From assembly GCA_000806155.1 (NCBI GenBank), contig JWKX01000014.1:1-51546 (forward strand): a stretch of DNA of 51,546 nt. The letters run 5' to 3'. The notes beneath the pieces are model-generated. The model did no database searches. It was not told where the DNA came from and saw only the letters and a list, made by a program, of their open reading frames with translations. A program made the translations under genes and the position numbers. Of this stretch, positions 7,652 through 15,107 are shown in pieces (positions within the stretch are counted from its first letter, which is position 1; the number at the start of each line of letters is the position of its first letter). This DNA comes from an archaeon GW2011_AR18. Lineage in GTDB: Archaea > Nanobdellota > Nanobdellia > SCGC-AAA011-G17 > GW2011-AR18.

Positions 7652-8095
7652 ATGGAACCTTGGTATATCTTTGCAGTTATATGGGTAGCTATGGTTGCTC
7701 ACTCTTTTTGGGAAGCATCTATTGAAGGTTTGAATGCATGGGATAAAAATAAGTATGGTTGGAAATGGCAGATTCGTTATAATATCTCATTAACAAGGTA
7801 TCACTTCTGGTTATTCTTTGTATATCTTCCATTAATTATCATTTTATTGCCTATGGTTGTTGCAGGTTTTTCATTAAAATTATTCGGCATACTATTATCA
7901 GCATATTTGTCTGGTATGGTTATTGAGGATTTCTTCTGGTTTATTGTTAATACAGAGATTAAGTTTAAAGAATCATGGAATCCTAAATTCGCTTCTTATT
8001 ATCCCTGGTTAGTATTAGGAAGGTTCAGGATTCCTATAATTTACATAGCAGGTATTGGTTTATCATTATTAGCATGGTTCTTATTTGTTAGATAA
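7652..8095 (+). CDS. Four-helix membrane protein, unknown
   Basis: 147 residues with hydrophobic segments at about 3-18, 52-70, 73-92 and 125-145. Tryptophan-rich: WEASIEGLNAWDKNKYGWKW between helices 1 and 2, and EDFFWFIVNTEIKFKESWNP later. Charged residues within the first helix pair (HSFWEASIE) might form an active or binding site. No family recognised. The stop is directly followed by the convergent PIG-L pseudogene stop. Confidence 0.75.
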   Translation: MEPWYIFAVIWVAMVAHSFWEASIEGLNAWDKNKYGWKWQIRYNISLTRYHFWLFFVYLPLIIILLPMVVAGFSLKLFGILLSAYLSGMVIEDFFWFIVNTEIKFKESWNPKFASYYPWLVLGRFRIPIIYIAGIGLSLLAWFLFVR

Positions 8096-8745
8096 TTATC
8101 TTATCTTATAGAATCTTTCAGCATATCTGCATTTTGCATGGAATCCAGAAAAGAATGCTCTTATTATTACATGTGTAAATAATAAATAAATATACAATCT
8201 TTGGCTCTTGAACATCTTCATTGCTTTTATTTTTTTCCAGAATGTCTTGCTAACATCTACATATATTCTTGGATGTGTCTCATTTACTACATTCCATATC
8301 TCAAAAGCATACAAGTTGATTGTTTTTTTCTTGTCTATTATATCTAGTGCTTTTACAACAGACTGATGCACTCCTCTATGGTCTGGATGTGGATCTTGAT
8401 TGCTGTGTGTTAGTATTGTTTTTGGCTTGTACTCATTTATTATCTTTGCAATTTGTAATATCACTTTTTTCTTTGCTGCTTGATCAGTAATATTTCCATC
8501 AGGTAATCCTAGGAATAGTGTTGTCTCAACCCCTAAATATCTGTCTATGTTTGTTGATTCTTTTATTCTCTCATCTACTAGAGTATCTTTGTCAAGCCAT
8601 GGTGAGCTTTTATCTCCATTGGCAAATATTACTACTATTACTCTCTTGCCCTCTTCTGCATATCTAGATACAGTCCCGCCACATCCTATTACCTGATCAT
8701 CAGATACTAGGAATGAGCAGCCATCACTAGTATGGTCTCGCTCAT
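8096..8745 (-). pseudogene. PIG-L family N-acetylglucosaminyl deacetylase, frameshifted
   Basis: From an ATG at 8745, with AGGAGGTGAT just upstream (8753-8762), the frame reads MSETILVMAAHS then stops. The remainder continues in another frame as DDQVIGCGGTVSRYAEEGKR and on to the end at 8096. Joined, AHSDDQVIGCGGT is the PIG-L metal-binding N-terminal motif, and THSNQDPHPDHRGVH is the second metal motif. Eight extra bases between CAT (His) and GATGAT (Asp-Asp) cause the break. The inserted stretch forms a perfect 7-bp inverted repeat with nearby sequence (ATACTAG 8704-8710, CTAGTAT 8727-8733). PIG-L enzymes deacetylate GlcNAc-lipids or related sugars. A separate start inside (GTG at 8464) would omit the active site. 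Confidence 0.75.
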
Positions 8746-8746
8746 T

Positions 8747-8818
8747 TTACTCATCACCTCCTTTCATGCCTAAAGCTTTCATTCTTTGAGGCAAAGTTTG
8801 TAATTTATCGAATTTCAT
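8747..8818 (-). CDS. Possible leader mini-protein (23 aa) upstream of PIG-L
   Basis: ATG at 8818 reading MKFDKLQTLPQRMKALGMKG then GDE and a stop one base before the PIG-L ATG. The start lies about 27 bases from the TATA-like TTTATAAATA, the distance expected for a leaderless archaeal transcript. The strong Shine-Dalgarno of the PIG-L gene is embedded in its last codons. This suggests a translated first cistron that feeds the second. Confidence 0.4.
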   Translation of the reverse strand: MKFDKLQTLPQRMKALGMKGGDE

Positions 8819-8840
8819 CTATTAACTTTATTTCAAAACC

Positions 8841-8850
8841 TTTATAAATA
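8841..8850. promoter_or_regulatory. Near-symmetric TATA box serving both directions
   Basis: TTTATAAATA lies 26 bases before the ATG of the Zn-ribbon gene (8871, plus) and about 27 bases before the ATG of the mini-ORF (8818, minus). TTTATAAA reads the same on both strands, so one box could drive two leaderless transcripts. Confidence 0.5.
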
Positions 8851-8870
8851 TTCTCTCAAACCAACTTTTT

Positions 8871-9041
8871 ATGACAAAGGAATTAAAGTGCAATTCTTGC
8901 AGTACAAGGCTTACTAACCTTAATGGTTCTGTAGTTTTCAAATGCCCTAAATGTAACGAGCATGATCTTATTAGATGTACTCATTGTAGGAAGATAGTTG
9001 CTAAGTATGAATGTTCTTGCGGTTTCTCAGGACCTAATTAG
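8871..9041 (+). CDS. Zn-ribbon RNA-binding protein (HVO_2753-like, COG2888)
   Basis: 56 residues with four CxxC pairs: CNSC, CPKC, CTHC and CSCG. These form two zinc-ribbon knuckles, as in the small archaeal zinc-finger proteins placed before the aEF1-beta gene in many archaea. Starts at the ATG 26 bases after the TATA box (leaderless). The aEF1-beta start follows 10 bases after its stop, so the two form an operon. Role inferred as RNA- or ribosome-associated; the exact partner is unknown. Confidence 0.82.
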   Translation: MTKELKCNSCSTRLTNLNGSVVFKCPKCNEHDLIRCTHCRKIVAKYECSCGFSGPN

Positions 9042-9050
9042 GAGTTTAGA

Positions 9051-9323
9051 ATGGCTAAGATGTTTATTACTTTGAAGATTATGCCTGATGATCAGGAGAC
9101 TAATTTAGAATCCGTTAAGACATCTATTGTTAAGATAATTGCTGATTTTGGTGGTTCTTTCAAAGAAGATAGTTTAGAACCTGTTGCTTTTGGTTTGAAA
9201 GCTTTAAAGATTATGTATCTTATTGATGAATCCAAGGGTGTTGATGAACTTTGCGAATTAATATCAGCAGTTGAAGGTGTTGGTAATGTTGAAGCTGTTG
9301 ATATGAGAAGAGCTGTCGGTTAA
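9051..9323 (+). CDS. ef1b: Translation elongation factor aEF1-beta (GDP exchange factor)
   Basis: 90 residues, the typical length. It recharges aEF1A by swapping GDP for GTP. Family marks: N-terminal ITLKIMPDD, the central GFGLKAL-like segment (here PVAFGLKALKIMYLI) and the C-terminal EGVGNVEAVDMRRAVG. Shine-Dalgarno TAGGAG precedes the ATG. Downstream partner of the Zn-ribbon gene as in other archaea. Confidence 0.95.
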   Translation: MAKMFITLKIMPDDQETNLESVKTSIVKIIADFGGSFKEDSLEPVAFGLKALKIMYLIDESKGVDELCELISAVEGVGNVEAVDMRRAVG

Positions 9324-9399
9324 CTTTTCTGGTATTTACATAGTAATTTTCAAATATTTTTCCATAAAGTTTATTAAAAATAAAATTCAATAAATATAT

Positions 9400-9573
9400 A
9401 TGGTTAAAAAAAAGACTTTCTGGACTGCTATTGGTGTAATGTTATTCACTATAGGATTTTTAATGCTTGTAAATTTTGCTTTAAGACATAGTTCTGCACC
9501 TTATGCGGTATTTTCAGGTATTATAGCCATTTCAGGTATGTTGTTAATAGCATGGTTATGGGATGATGAATAA
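9400..9573 (+). CDS. Small two-helix membrane protein (57 aa), cassette copy 1
   Basis: ATG at 9400; MVKKKTFWTAIGVMLFTIGF opens the first helix and a second helix covers about 36-53, ending WLWDDE. The stop overlaps the next ATG (TAATG at 9571-9575). The same two-gene arrangement recurs at 21265-21699, where a 56-residue two-helix protein precedes a homologue of the next gene. Function unknown. Confidence 0.6.
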   Translation: MVKKKTFWTAIGVMLFTIGFLMLVNFALRHSSAPYAVFSGIIAISGMLLIAWLWDDE

Positions 9574-9836
9574 TGGATGTAACTATAAAGAAGAACATTC
9601 TTGATCTTAATTATCAGAAGTGTTTAGTAATAATTTCAACAACTGTTGTAATACTATTTACTTATATTATTGGTATTATGATTGCATTCTTAAGTGGTGC
9701 TATAAAGACTAATTCTGTAAATATAACTTATCTTATATTATTCACATTCCTTGTTATGTCACCATGTCTCTATTTTTTTATAAACTCATTTAAAAAATTA
9801 AGGAGTATACCTAAAGAGATTGAAGCTCTTAATTAA
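9573..9836 (+). CDS. Two-helix membrane protein (87 aa), cassette copy 1
   Basis: MDVTIKKNILDLNYQKCLVI at the start is nearly the same as MDVNIKKNILDLEYNKNL in the protein at 21265-21528, so the two are paralogues. Helices at about 18-40 and 50-70, then a basic tail FKKLRSIPKEIEALN. Coupled to the preceding small membrane gene by TAATG. Function unknown; a small membrane complex is inferred. Confidence 0.7.
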   Translation: MDVTIKKNILDLNYQKCLVIISTTVVILFTYIIGIMIAFLSGAIKTNSVNITYLILFTFLVMSPCLYFFINSFKKLRSIPKEIEALN

Positions 9837-9870
9837 TAATCTTTATTAACCTTTAATTTTAATTATTAGT

Positions 9871-10482
9871 ATGCCTAAACTTTCTAAAGAGGAGATGGAT
9901 CAGATTCAGGCTTACTTGCAGACTCTGCCTGAGAATGAACGTGAAGAGAAACTTAATCAGATTATTGCTACTTATGAGAAATCTCCTGCTCAATGTCCTT
10001 TTTGTCTTATGTCAGAGGGTAAAATTCAGACTACTAAAGTTTATGATGATCCTAACTATATTGCAGTTCTTGAAATAAATCCAGCTAATCCAGGTCACAC
10101 AATTTTATTCCCTAAAGCACACATTTCAAGCATTACAGGTTTATCACACGTTGATACTGAAAATCTTTTTAAAATTTCTAAAATATTATCTACTTCCATT
10201 TTATCTTTCTCTGATGGTGTTTCTTTATATGTTGAGGATGGAAAAATTTTAGGTAAAAGATTTGATCATTTTGTTATTAATATTATTCCCAGATTAAAGG
10301 ATGATGATGTTCATCTTGTTACTAAACCTAAACCTTCTACTCCTGATTCTTTGAAAGAGATGCGTGAAAAGATATTAGCTAATCTTCCTAAAGAAAAGAA
10401 GGAAGAGCCTAAAAAACCTGTTGTTGATGAAACTCCCTTTTTATCTAAAGATTTTTCTCGTATGATCAAAAGAAGACCCTGA
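9871..10482 (+). CDS. HIT-superfamily protein with N-terminal CxxC and lost catalytic histidines
   Basis: 203 residues. Helical N-terminus (1-45), then CPFC (about 48-51), the HIT fold (YIAVLEINPANPGHTILFPK near 70-90) and DHFVINIIPR near 151. True HIT hydrolases have HxHxHxx there; here only the first His remains (H-F-V-I-N), so the nucleophile is Val-replaced. The strand pattern and IIPR ending are otherwise typical. Probably not an active nucleotidyl hydrolase; a binding role is possible. The C-terminal tail is Lys/Glu/Pro-rich and overlaps the convergent prepilin peptidase gene by 17 bases. Confidence 0.8.
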   Translation: MPKLSKEEMDQIQAYLQTLPENEREEKLNQIIATYEKSPAQCPFCLMSEGKIQTTKVYDDPNYIAVLEINPANPGHTILFPKAHISSITGLSHVDTENLFKISKILSTSILSFSDGVSLYVEDGKILGKRFDHFVINIIPRLKDDDVHLVTKPKPSTPDSLKEMREKILANLPKEKKEEPKKPVVDETPFLSKDFSRMIKRRP

Positions 10483-11293
10483 ATACTGCGAATAAGCTTC
10501 CGTATACTAGTGTAAATATAAATCCTATTAAGAATCCTGGAACAAATGGCAGTCCATCTTTTATTATTACAACTTTTATTTTATTATCTTTTAATCTCTT
10601 GATATCATCTTTAGTTAATCCATAATTTATGCTTTTTTCAGCTCTTGTAATTAAAAATTTTAATAAATATTTTTTGAATGGTAAGTATTTTATTTTATTA
10701 AAGAATTTATTTATTTTTTTCTTATTATCATTTATTTCATACTGATTTTTATTCTTTATTGAACTGCAAATTATTTTATTTCCTTTTTTTATATCTTCTG
10801 CTATCCAGTCTCCCTCTGTTAATCTTTCAATATTTACTTTTTTATACATTGATGATTTTTCTACTGATTTGAAGAATATATAAGTTGAAGGAAGTAATGA
10901 TAATGTTATTCCTAGAATAAATATTAAGAACCTAAATTCATTATTTATTATTAAACTTAATATTATAATTATTATTCCTATTATTATTAAATAAATAAAG
11001 TTTTTATGTGTGTTTTCTTTTATGTTTTTTACAAACTCTTTATTATTCATTATTGCTAGATAAGTAGAATAAACTATTCCCCATATTGCTCCTGCAACTA
11101 GTATATTTATTATTAATATTAAAATAAATGGAAGATCAAATACTGGATTAAGATATTTTATTCCTTCATAATTTCCAAACATTGCTCCCATTCCAATTAA
11201 TAATTTAGCATCTCCTCCACCCCATTGTTTTGCATAATACATTATATTAGCTATTATGAAGAATATTCCTAATCCTATTAACCCATATATCAA
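10466..11293 (-). CDS. A24-family (FlaK/PibD-like) prepilin peptidase, 5'-truncated
   Basis: Archaeal class III prepilin peptidases are membrane aspartyl proteases that cut signal peptides from archaellins and pilins, using one Asp before a xxReVPN motif and one in GxGD. Here the GGGDAKLLIG motif is present (about residues 25-34 from the TTG at 11293). Homology continues upstream to 11389 as TREVPNWLNY but without ATG, GTG or TTG, and an in-frame stop lies at 11402-11404. The first catalytic Asp and first helix are therefore absent; they would overlap the divergent GG reductase gene. Middle region has several hydrophobic helices and a lysine-rich cytoplasmic segment. Likely inactive, or uses an unusual start. 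Confidence 0.7.
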   Translation of the reverse strand: MIYGLIGLGIFFIIANIMYYAKQWGGGDAKLLIGMGAMFGNYEGIKYLNPVFDLPFILILIINILVAGAIWGIVYSTYLAIMNNKEFVKNIKENTHKNFIYLIIIGIIIIILSLIINNEFRFLIFILGITLSLLPSTYIFFKSVEKSSMYKKVNIERLTEGDWIAEDIKKGNKIICSSIKNKNQYEINDNKKKINKFFNKIKYLPFKKYLLKFLITRAEKSINYGLTKDDIKRLKDNKIKVVIIKDGLPFVPGFLIGFIFTLVYGSLFAVFRVFF

Positions 11294-11403
11294 ATAACTT
11301 TTATCCTGTGTTATTATACTATATATTGCTCTTGATCCTAATCCTATTGCTATTAAACTATAATTTAACCAATTAGGAACCTCTCTTGTTTTTATTTTAT
11401 TTT

Positions 11404-12498
11404 ATGATATCTATTATTGGTGCTGGTCCTGCTGGTAGCTTTGCTGCTTATTCTTTGGCTAAGAAGAATTTTGATGTTGAAGTTTTTGAAGAACATCCTA
11501 AAGTTGGTATTCCTATTCAGTGCAGTGGTGTTATTACTCCTGCTCTTGATTCTTTGCTTCCTAAGATTCCTAAGTCTATTCTTGTTAATAAGATTAAGAA
11601 AGTTAAGTTCAATTCTCCTGATGGTAATTCTTTTACTGTTAAGATTCCTGTTGATTATGTTTTTGACCGTTCTAAACTTGATCAGTACATTTCTTCTTTA
11701 GCTGAATCTGCTGGTGTTAAGTTTCATTTGAATTCAAGATTTGAGTCTTTAACACGTTCTGATGATAAAATAAAGTTTAAGACAAATAGTGCCTACTACG
11801 AGTCTGATTATCTTGTTGGTGCTGATGGTCCTTACTCTAAAGTTGGTCAGTCTTCAGGTTTGTTGGATATTAGTAAAAGAAAATTCATTACTGGTATGCA
11901 AGCTAGAACTAAGTGTGATATTTATTCTAAGGATACTGTTGAAATTTTCTTAGGTTATGGTGAATTTGCATGGCTTATTCCTGAGAATGATGAATTTGCA
12001 AGAGTTGGTTTAGTCTCTGAATCTAATCCTAAAAATGATTTTGATAAGTTGATGAAAAAGACTAATTCAAAGATTGTTTGTTATCAGAGTGGTATGATTC
12101 CTGTTTATGATAGGAAGTTAAAAACTCAGGACAAGAATATTTATTTGATTGGAGATGCTGCTGGTATGGTTAAAGCAAGTTCTCATGGAGGAATTTTTTA
12201 CAGTATGTCAGCCTCTAAATATTTAGTTGATTCTATAATTAATAATAAGAATTATGATTCTTTATGGAAGAAGAATCTTGGTTTAGATTTATGGCTTCAC
12301 TTACAAATAAGAAACACATTAAAGAAATTCTCTCATAAAAATTACAATGACTTAGTTGATTATTTTTCTCAGGATAAATTAAAGAATATTTTATCAGAGA
12401 ATGTTCGTGAATATCCTTCTAAGTTCGTTGCTAAGATGTTATTGAAGGAACCTAGACTATTAAAATTTGGTTTTAAACTTCTTGAATATTCAAAATAA
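11404..12498 (+). CDS. Geranylgeranyl reductase family flavoprotein (digeranylgeranylglycerophospholipid reductase)
   Basis: 364 residues from ATG at 11404 (the TTG at 11386 would add six residues of a T-rich leader). FAD-dependent saturation of isoprenoid lipid chains. Visible: Rossmann GAGPAGSFAAYSLA at the N-terminus, CSG (QCSGVITP) near 46, YLVGADGPYSKVG near 139-151, and IYLIGDAAGMVKASSHGGI near 250-268, all typical of the family. Acts downstream of CarS in membrane lipid synthesis. A second partial copy of its 3' end lies at 12565-12624. Confidence 0.93.
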   Translation: MISIIGAGPAGSFAAYSLAKKNFDVEVFEEHPKVGIPIQCSGVITPALDSLLPKIPKSILVNKIKKVKFNSPDGNSFTVKIPVDYVFDRSKLDQYISSLAESAGVKFHLNSRFESLTRSDDKIKFKTNSAYYESDYLVGADGPYSKVGQSSGLLDISKRKFITGMQARTKCDIYSKDTVEIFLGYGEFAWLIPENDEFARVGLVSESNPKNDFDKLMKKTNSKIVCYQSGMIPVYDRKLKTQDKNIYLIGDAAGMVKASSHGGIFYSMSASKYLVDSIINNKNYDSLWKKNLGLDLWLHLQIRNTLKKFSHKNYNDLVDYFSQDKLKNILSENVREYPSKFVAKMLLKEPRLLKFGFKLLEYSK

Positions 12499-12564
12499 TA
12501 GTTTCTATTAATAATAGACAAAAGCTTCTATTGGTAGTATAGAGTAACCTGAATTATTTTAGTC

Positions 12565-12624
12565 TGCTAAGATGTTATTGAAGGAACCAAGATTATTGAA
12601 GTTTTTTTTAAGTTGTTTGATATA
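12565..12624 (+). pseudogene. Remnant of a duplicated GG reductase 3' end
   Basis: Bases from about 12565 repeat 12429-12488 at an offset of 136: CTAAGATGTTATTGAAGGAA is identical in both, followed by CC(a/t)AGA(t/c)TATT(g/a)AA and a T-rich end that matches FKLL with gaps. Corresponds to protein AKMLLKEPRLLKF. Left over from a tandem duplication or replaced copy. The rest of 12499-12728 shows no ORF. Confidence 0.7.
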
Positions 12625-12728
12625 GTGTGCATTGCCAGTGCAAAGTAGTGTTCATTAGTAATGAATAGATTTTCAGCAGAGTCTTTATATTAGTTATCTT
12701 TTTATATTGCTTTCAATCAGTATATCTT

Positions 12729-15107
12729 ATGAATTTGTTTGAGAAGAGGGAGTTGTTGTGGAAGTTTTCTTTATTAGTCTTGGTTTCTTTAGTTGGATTG
12801 AGTTTATACTCTTATTCTGATGGTATGGCAAGTTTTTCTTCTGAATTAGGTTTTCCATTGCTTAATGAGAATAACCAACAAACTTGTTCTTTTGTTAATG
12901 AATGGATTCCTACATATTTTGATGGTAATGTTCCTAATGCGAAATTGATTGTTTCAGATTTTGCTATGGATACTGCTGGTAATTTTTATATAACTGATAC
13001 TGAGAATGGCTTTGTTCACAAATATAACATAAATGGCAGACATTTAGAAAGTATTGGTCTTAGTTATAATGAGCGTAATGGGTTGCTTGCAGAAATTGCT
13101 GTTGATTCTAATCATTTTGTATATGTTATAGATTCATCCAATAGTAAAATTCGTAAGTACTCTTTTAATAATCCTGGATCAGGAGAAAGAATTGGATGGG
13201 GTTCCCGTGGTTCTGGTAACGGACAATTTAATATTCCTCAAGACATTGCTGTTGATTCTTCTAATAATATTTATATTGCTGATAAAGAGAATATGAGGAT
13301 ACAGAAATTTGATTCTAATGGAAGGTTTTTGATGAAGTTTAGTACTGACACATTTAAACCAACAAGAATTGCTGTAGATCGTTCTGGAAATATTTATATT
13401 GTTCCTGTTCAATCTATTCGATCTGGTAAAATAAAAAAATATAGTTCCAATGGTATTTTTTTGAGTGAGTGGGATGTTTTTAGTCCGCCTAATGATCTCT
13501 TTGTTGATGATAAAGTATATATTGGTGTAAATGGTGGTGTTAAAGTCTACTCACTAGATGGGATGTTTTTATACGATGCTGGTATTGATTTCCCTAACTC
13601 ACTTGGTGGCGGGTCTTTTATAAAACACAATAATAAGTTTTATATTTCTGAAACCCAAACTCTCACTAATGTAAACTCCTCCATTTATTCTAAAATAAAA
13701 AAATTCTCTTGCAATGCTGAATCATCCAATGTAAATTCAAATACCCCTCCAACTTCTTGTTTTTTTGTTAAGGCTTGGGGTTCTCGTGGTTCAGGTAATG
13801 GTCAGTTTAATCTGTCTACTGGTATTGATGTTGATTCTAATCATAATATTTATGTTACAGAATTTAATAATAATCGTGTTCAGAAATTTGATTCTGATGG
13901 TAATTTTTTAAGAAAATGGGGTTCTTCTGGAACAAGAGATGGGCAATTTAATATTCCTACGGGAATAACACTTGATAAAGATGATAATGTTTATGTTGTT
14001 GATACTAGTCGTGTTCAGAAATTTGATTCTAATGGGAGATTTTTACGTAAATATAATATTAATGGGTGGGGGTGGGATGTTGTTTTAGGTTCATCAGATA
14101 ATTTTTTTGTATCTCAGGGCGGTGAAATTAATGAATATAATATTAATACTGGTTATAGGTCCACTCCTACATTTATCGTATTCCCTCCTAGTCTTAGTAA
14201 TTCTCTAGGTCTTGCTTTTGATAGTTCTAATAGGAGGTTATTTGTTGGTTTTGATAGAATTTATAATTTTTATGAGGAAGCAAATAATCAAGATATAGCT
14301 TTTGGTTCTTATGGTTCTGGTAATGGTCAATTAAATTATCCTATGGGACTGGATATTGATTATAATAATAACTATCTTTATGAAGCTGATACTGGTAATG
14401 GGCGTGTACAAATCTTTACATTAGATGGAAGGTATGTTAATAAATTTGGTGATAATGGTCCAAGAAATGGAAAATTAATTAGTCCTAGAGATGTTGCTTA
14501 TGATTATAATAATGGTGAACATTTAGTATATGTGACTGACCCCAACAGGGTTCTTAAATTCAAATGTGATAATATTAATTTAAATAATATTAATCCTTCT
14601 GTTAATGTCCCTATTTCTCCTCCCTCTAATATTCCTTATGTTAATGAGTGCACTCCCGGTGAACAAAGGACTGTGTGTAGGAATTCTGCTGGTGGTAATC
14701 CTAATTTCCCTGGAACTGTTCAGATATGTTGTGGTGATAATTCAAGGTATGATTATTCTGCTGTTTGTTCTGTAAATGATTATGGTACTTGGAAGGACTG
14801 GCAGCCTGTGATTTCATGTGATGAAGAACCTGTTGTTCCTGAAACTCAAATCTCTTGTTCTGATTCTGATGGTTTGTCTCCTTCTATTTATGGTAGGGTT
14901 ACTTCTACTTCTGGTGGTTCTTCTGAATCTTATTCTGATTCTTGTATTAGTAATTCCAATTATCTTTGGGAATATTCATGTGATAGTAATGGTTTATGGA
15001 AACAAAATTGTTATAAATGTGATTTATGTTCTAATGGTAAGTGTGTTAACGCTTACAAGAGGCATGCAGTTGCTGAATGTGAAAATATCGAAAGGAGTGG
15101 TGCTTGA
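12729..15107 (+). CDS. Secreted NHL-repeat beta-propeller protein with Cys-rich C-terminus
   Basis: 792 residues. N-terminal hydrophobic segment (about 12-30) is a signal or anchor. Residues about 60-640 hold NHL repeats with the core G.G.GQFN.P.gIAVDs.nNIYiaD..N.RiQKFDsnG; the clearest copies begin GSRGSGNGQFNIP, GSRGSGNGQFNLS and GSYGSGNGQLNYP, enough for two propellers. After a Pro-rich linker come cysteine-rich parts: CTPGEQRTVC...CCGD and then SCSDSDG....SC.SNSNYLWEYSC, a domain that recurs in the next gene. NHL propellers bind proteins, RNA or sugars; outside the cell a ligand- or surface-binding role is inferred. Stop TGA is directly followed by the next ATG. Confidence 0.85.
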   Translation: MNLFEKRELLWKFSLLVLVSLVGLSLYSYSDGMASFSSELGFPLLNENNQQTCSFVNEWIPTYFDGNVPNAKLIVSDFAMDTAGNFYITDTENGFVHKYNINGRHLESIGLSYNERNGLLAEIAVDSNHFVYVIDSSNSKIRKYSFNNPGSGERIGWGSRGSGNGQFNIPQDIAVDSSNNIYIADKENMRIQKFDSNGRFLMKFSTDTFKPTRIAVDRSGNIYIVPVQSIRSGKIKKYSSNGIFLSEWDVFSPPNDLFVDDKVYIGVNGGVKVYSLDGMFLYDAGIDFPNSLGGGSFIKHNNKFYISETQTLTNVNSSIYSKIKKFSCNAESSNVNSNTPPTSCFFVKAWGSRGSGNGQFNLSTGIDVDSNHNIYVTEFNNNRVQKFDSDGNFLRKWGSSGTRDGQFNIPTGITLDKDDNVYVVDTSRVQKFDSNGRFLRKYNINGWGWDVVLGSSDNFFVSQGGEINEYNINTGYRSTPTFIVFPPSLSNSLGLAFDSSNRRLFVGFDRIYNFYEEANNQDIAFGSYGSGNGQLNYPMGLDIDYNNNYLYEADTGNGRVQIFTLDGRYVNKFGDNGPRNGKLISPRDVAYDYNNGEHLVYVTDPNRVLKFKCDNINLNNINPSVNVPISPPSNIPYVNECTPGEQRTVCRNSAGGNPNFPGTVQICCGDNSRYDYSAVCSVNDYGTWKDWQPVISCDEEPVVPETQISCSDSDGLSPSIYGRVTSTSGGSSESYSDSCISNSNYLWEYSCDSNGLWKQNCYKCDLCSNGKCVNAYKRHAVAECENIERSGA

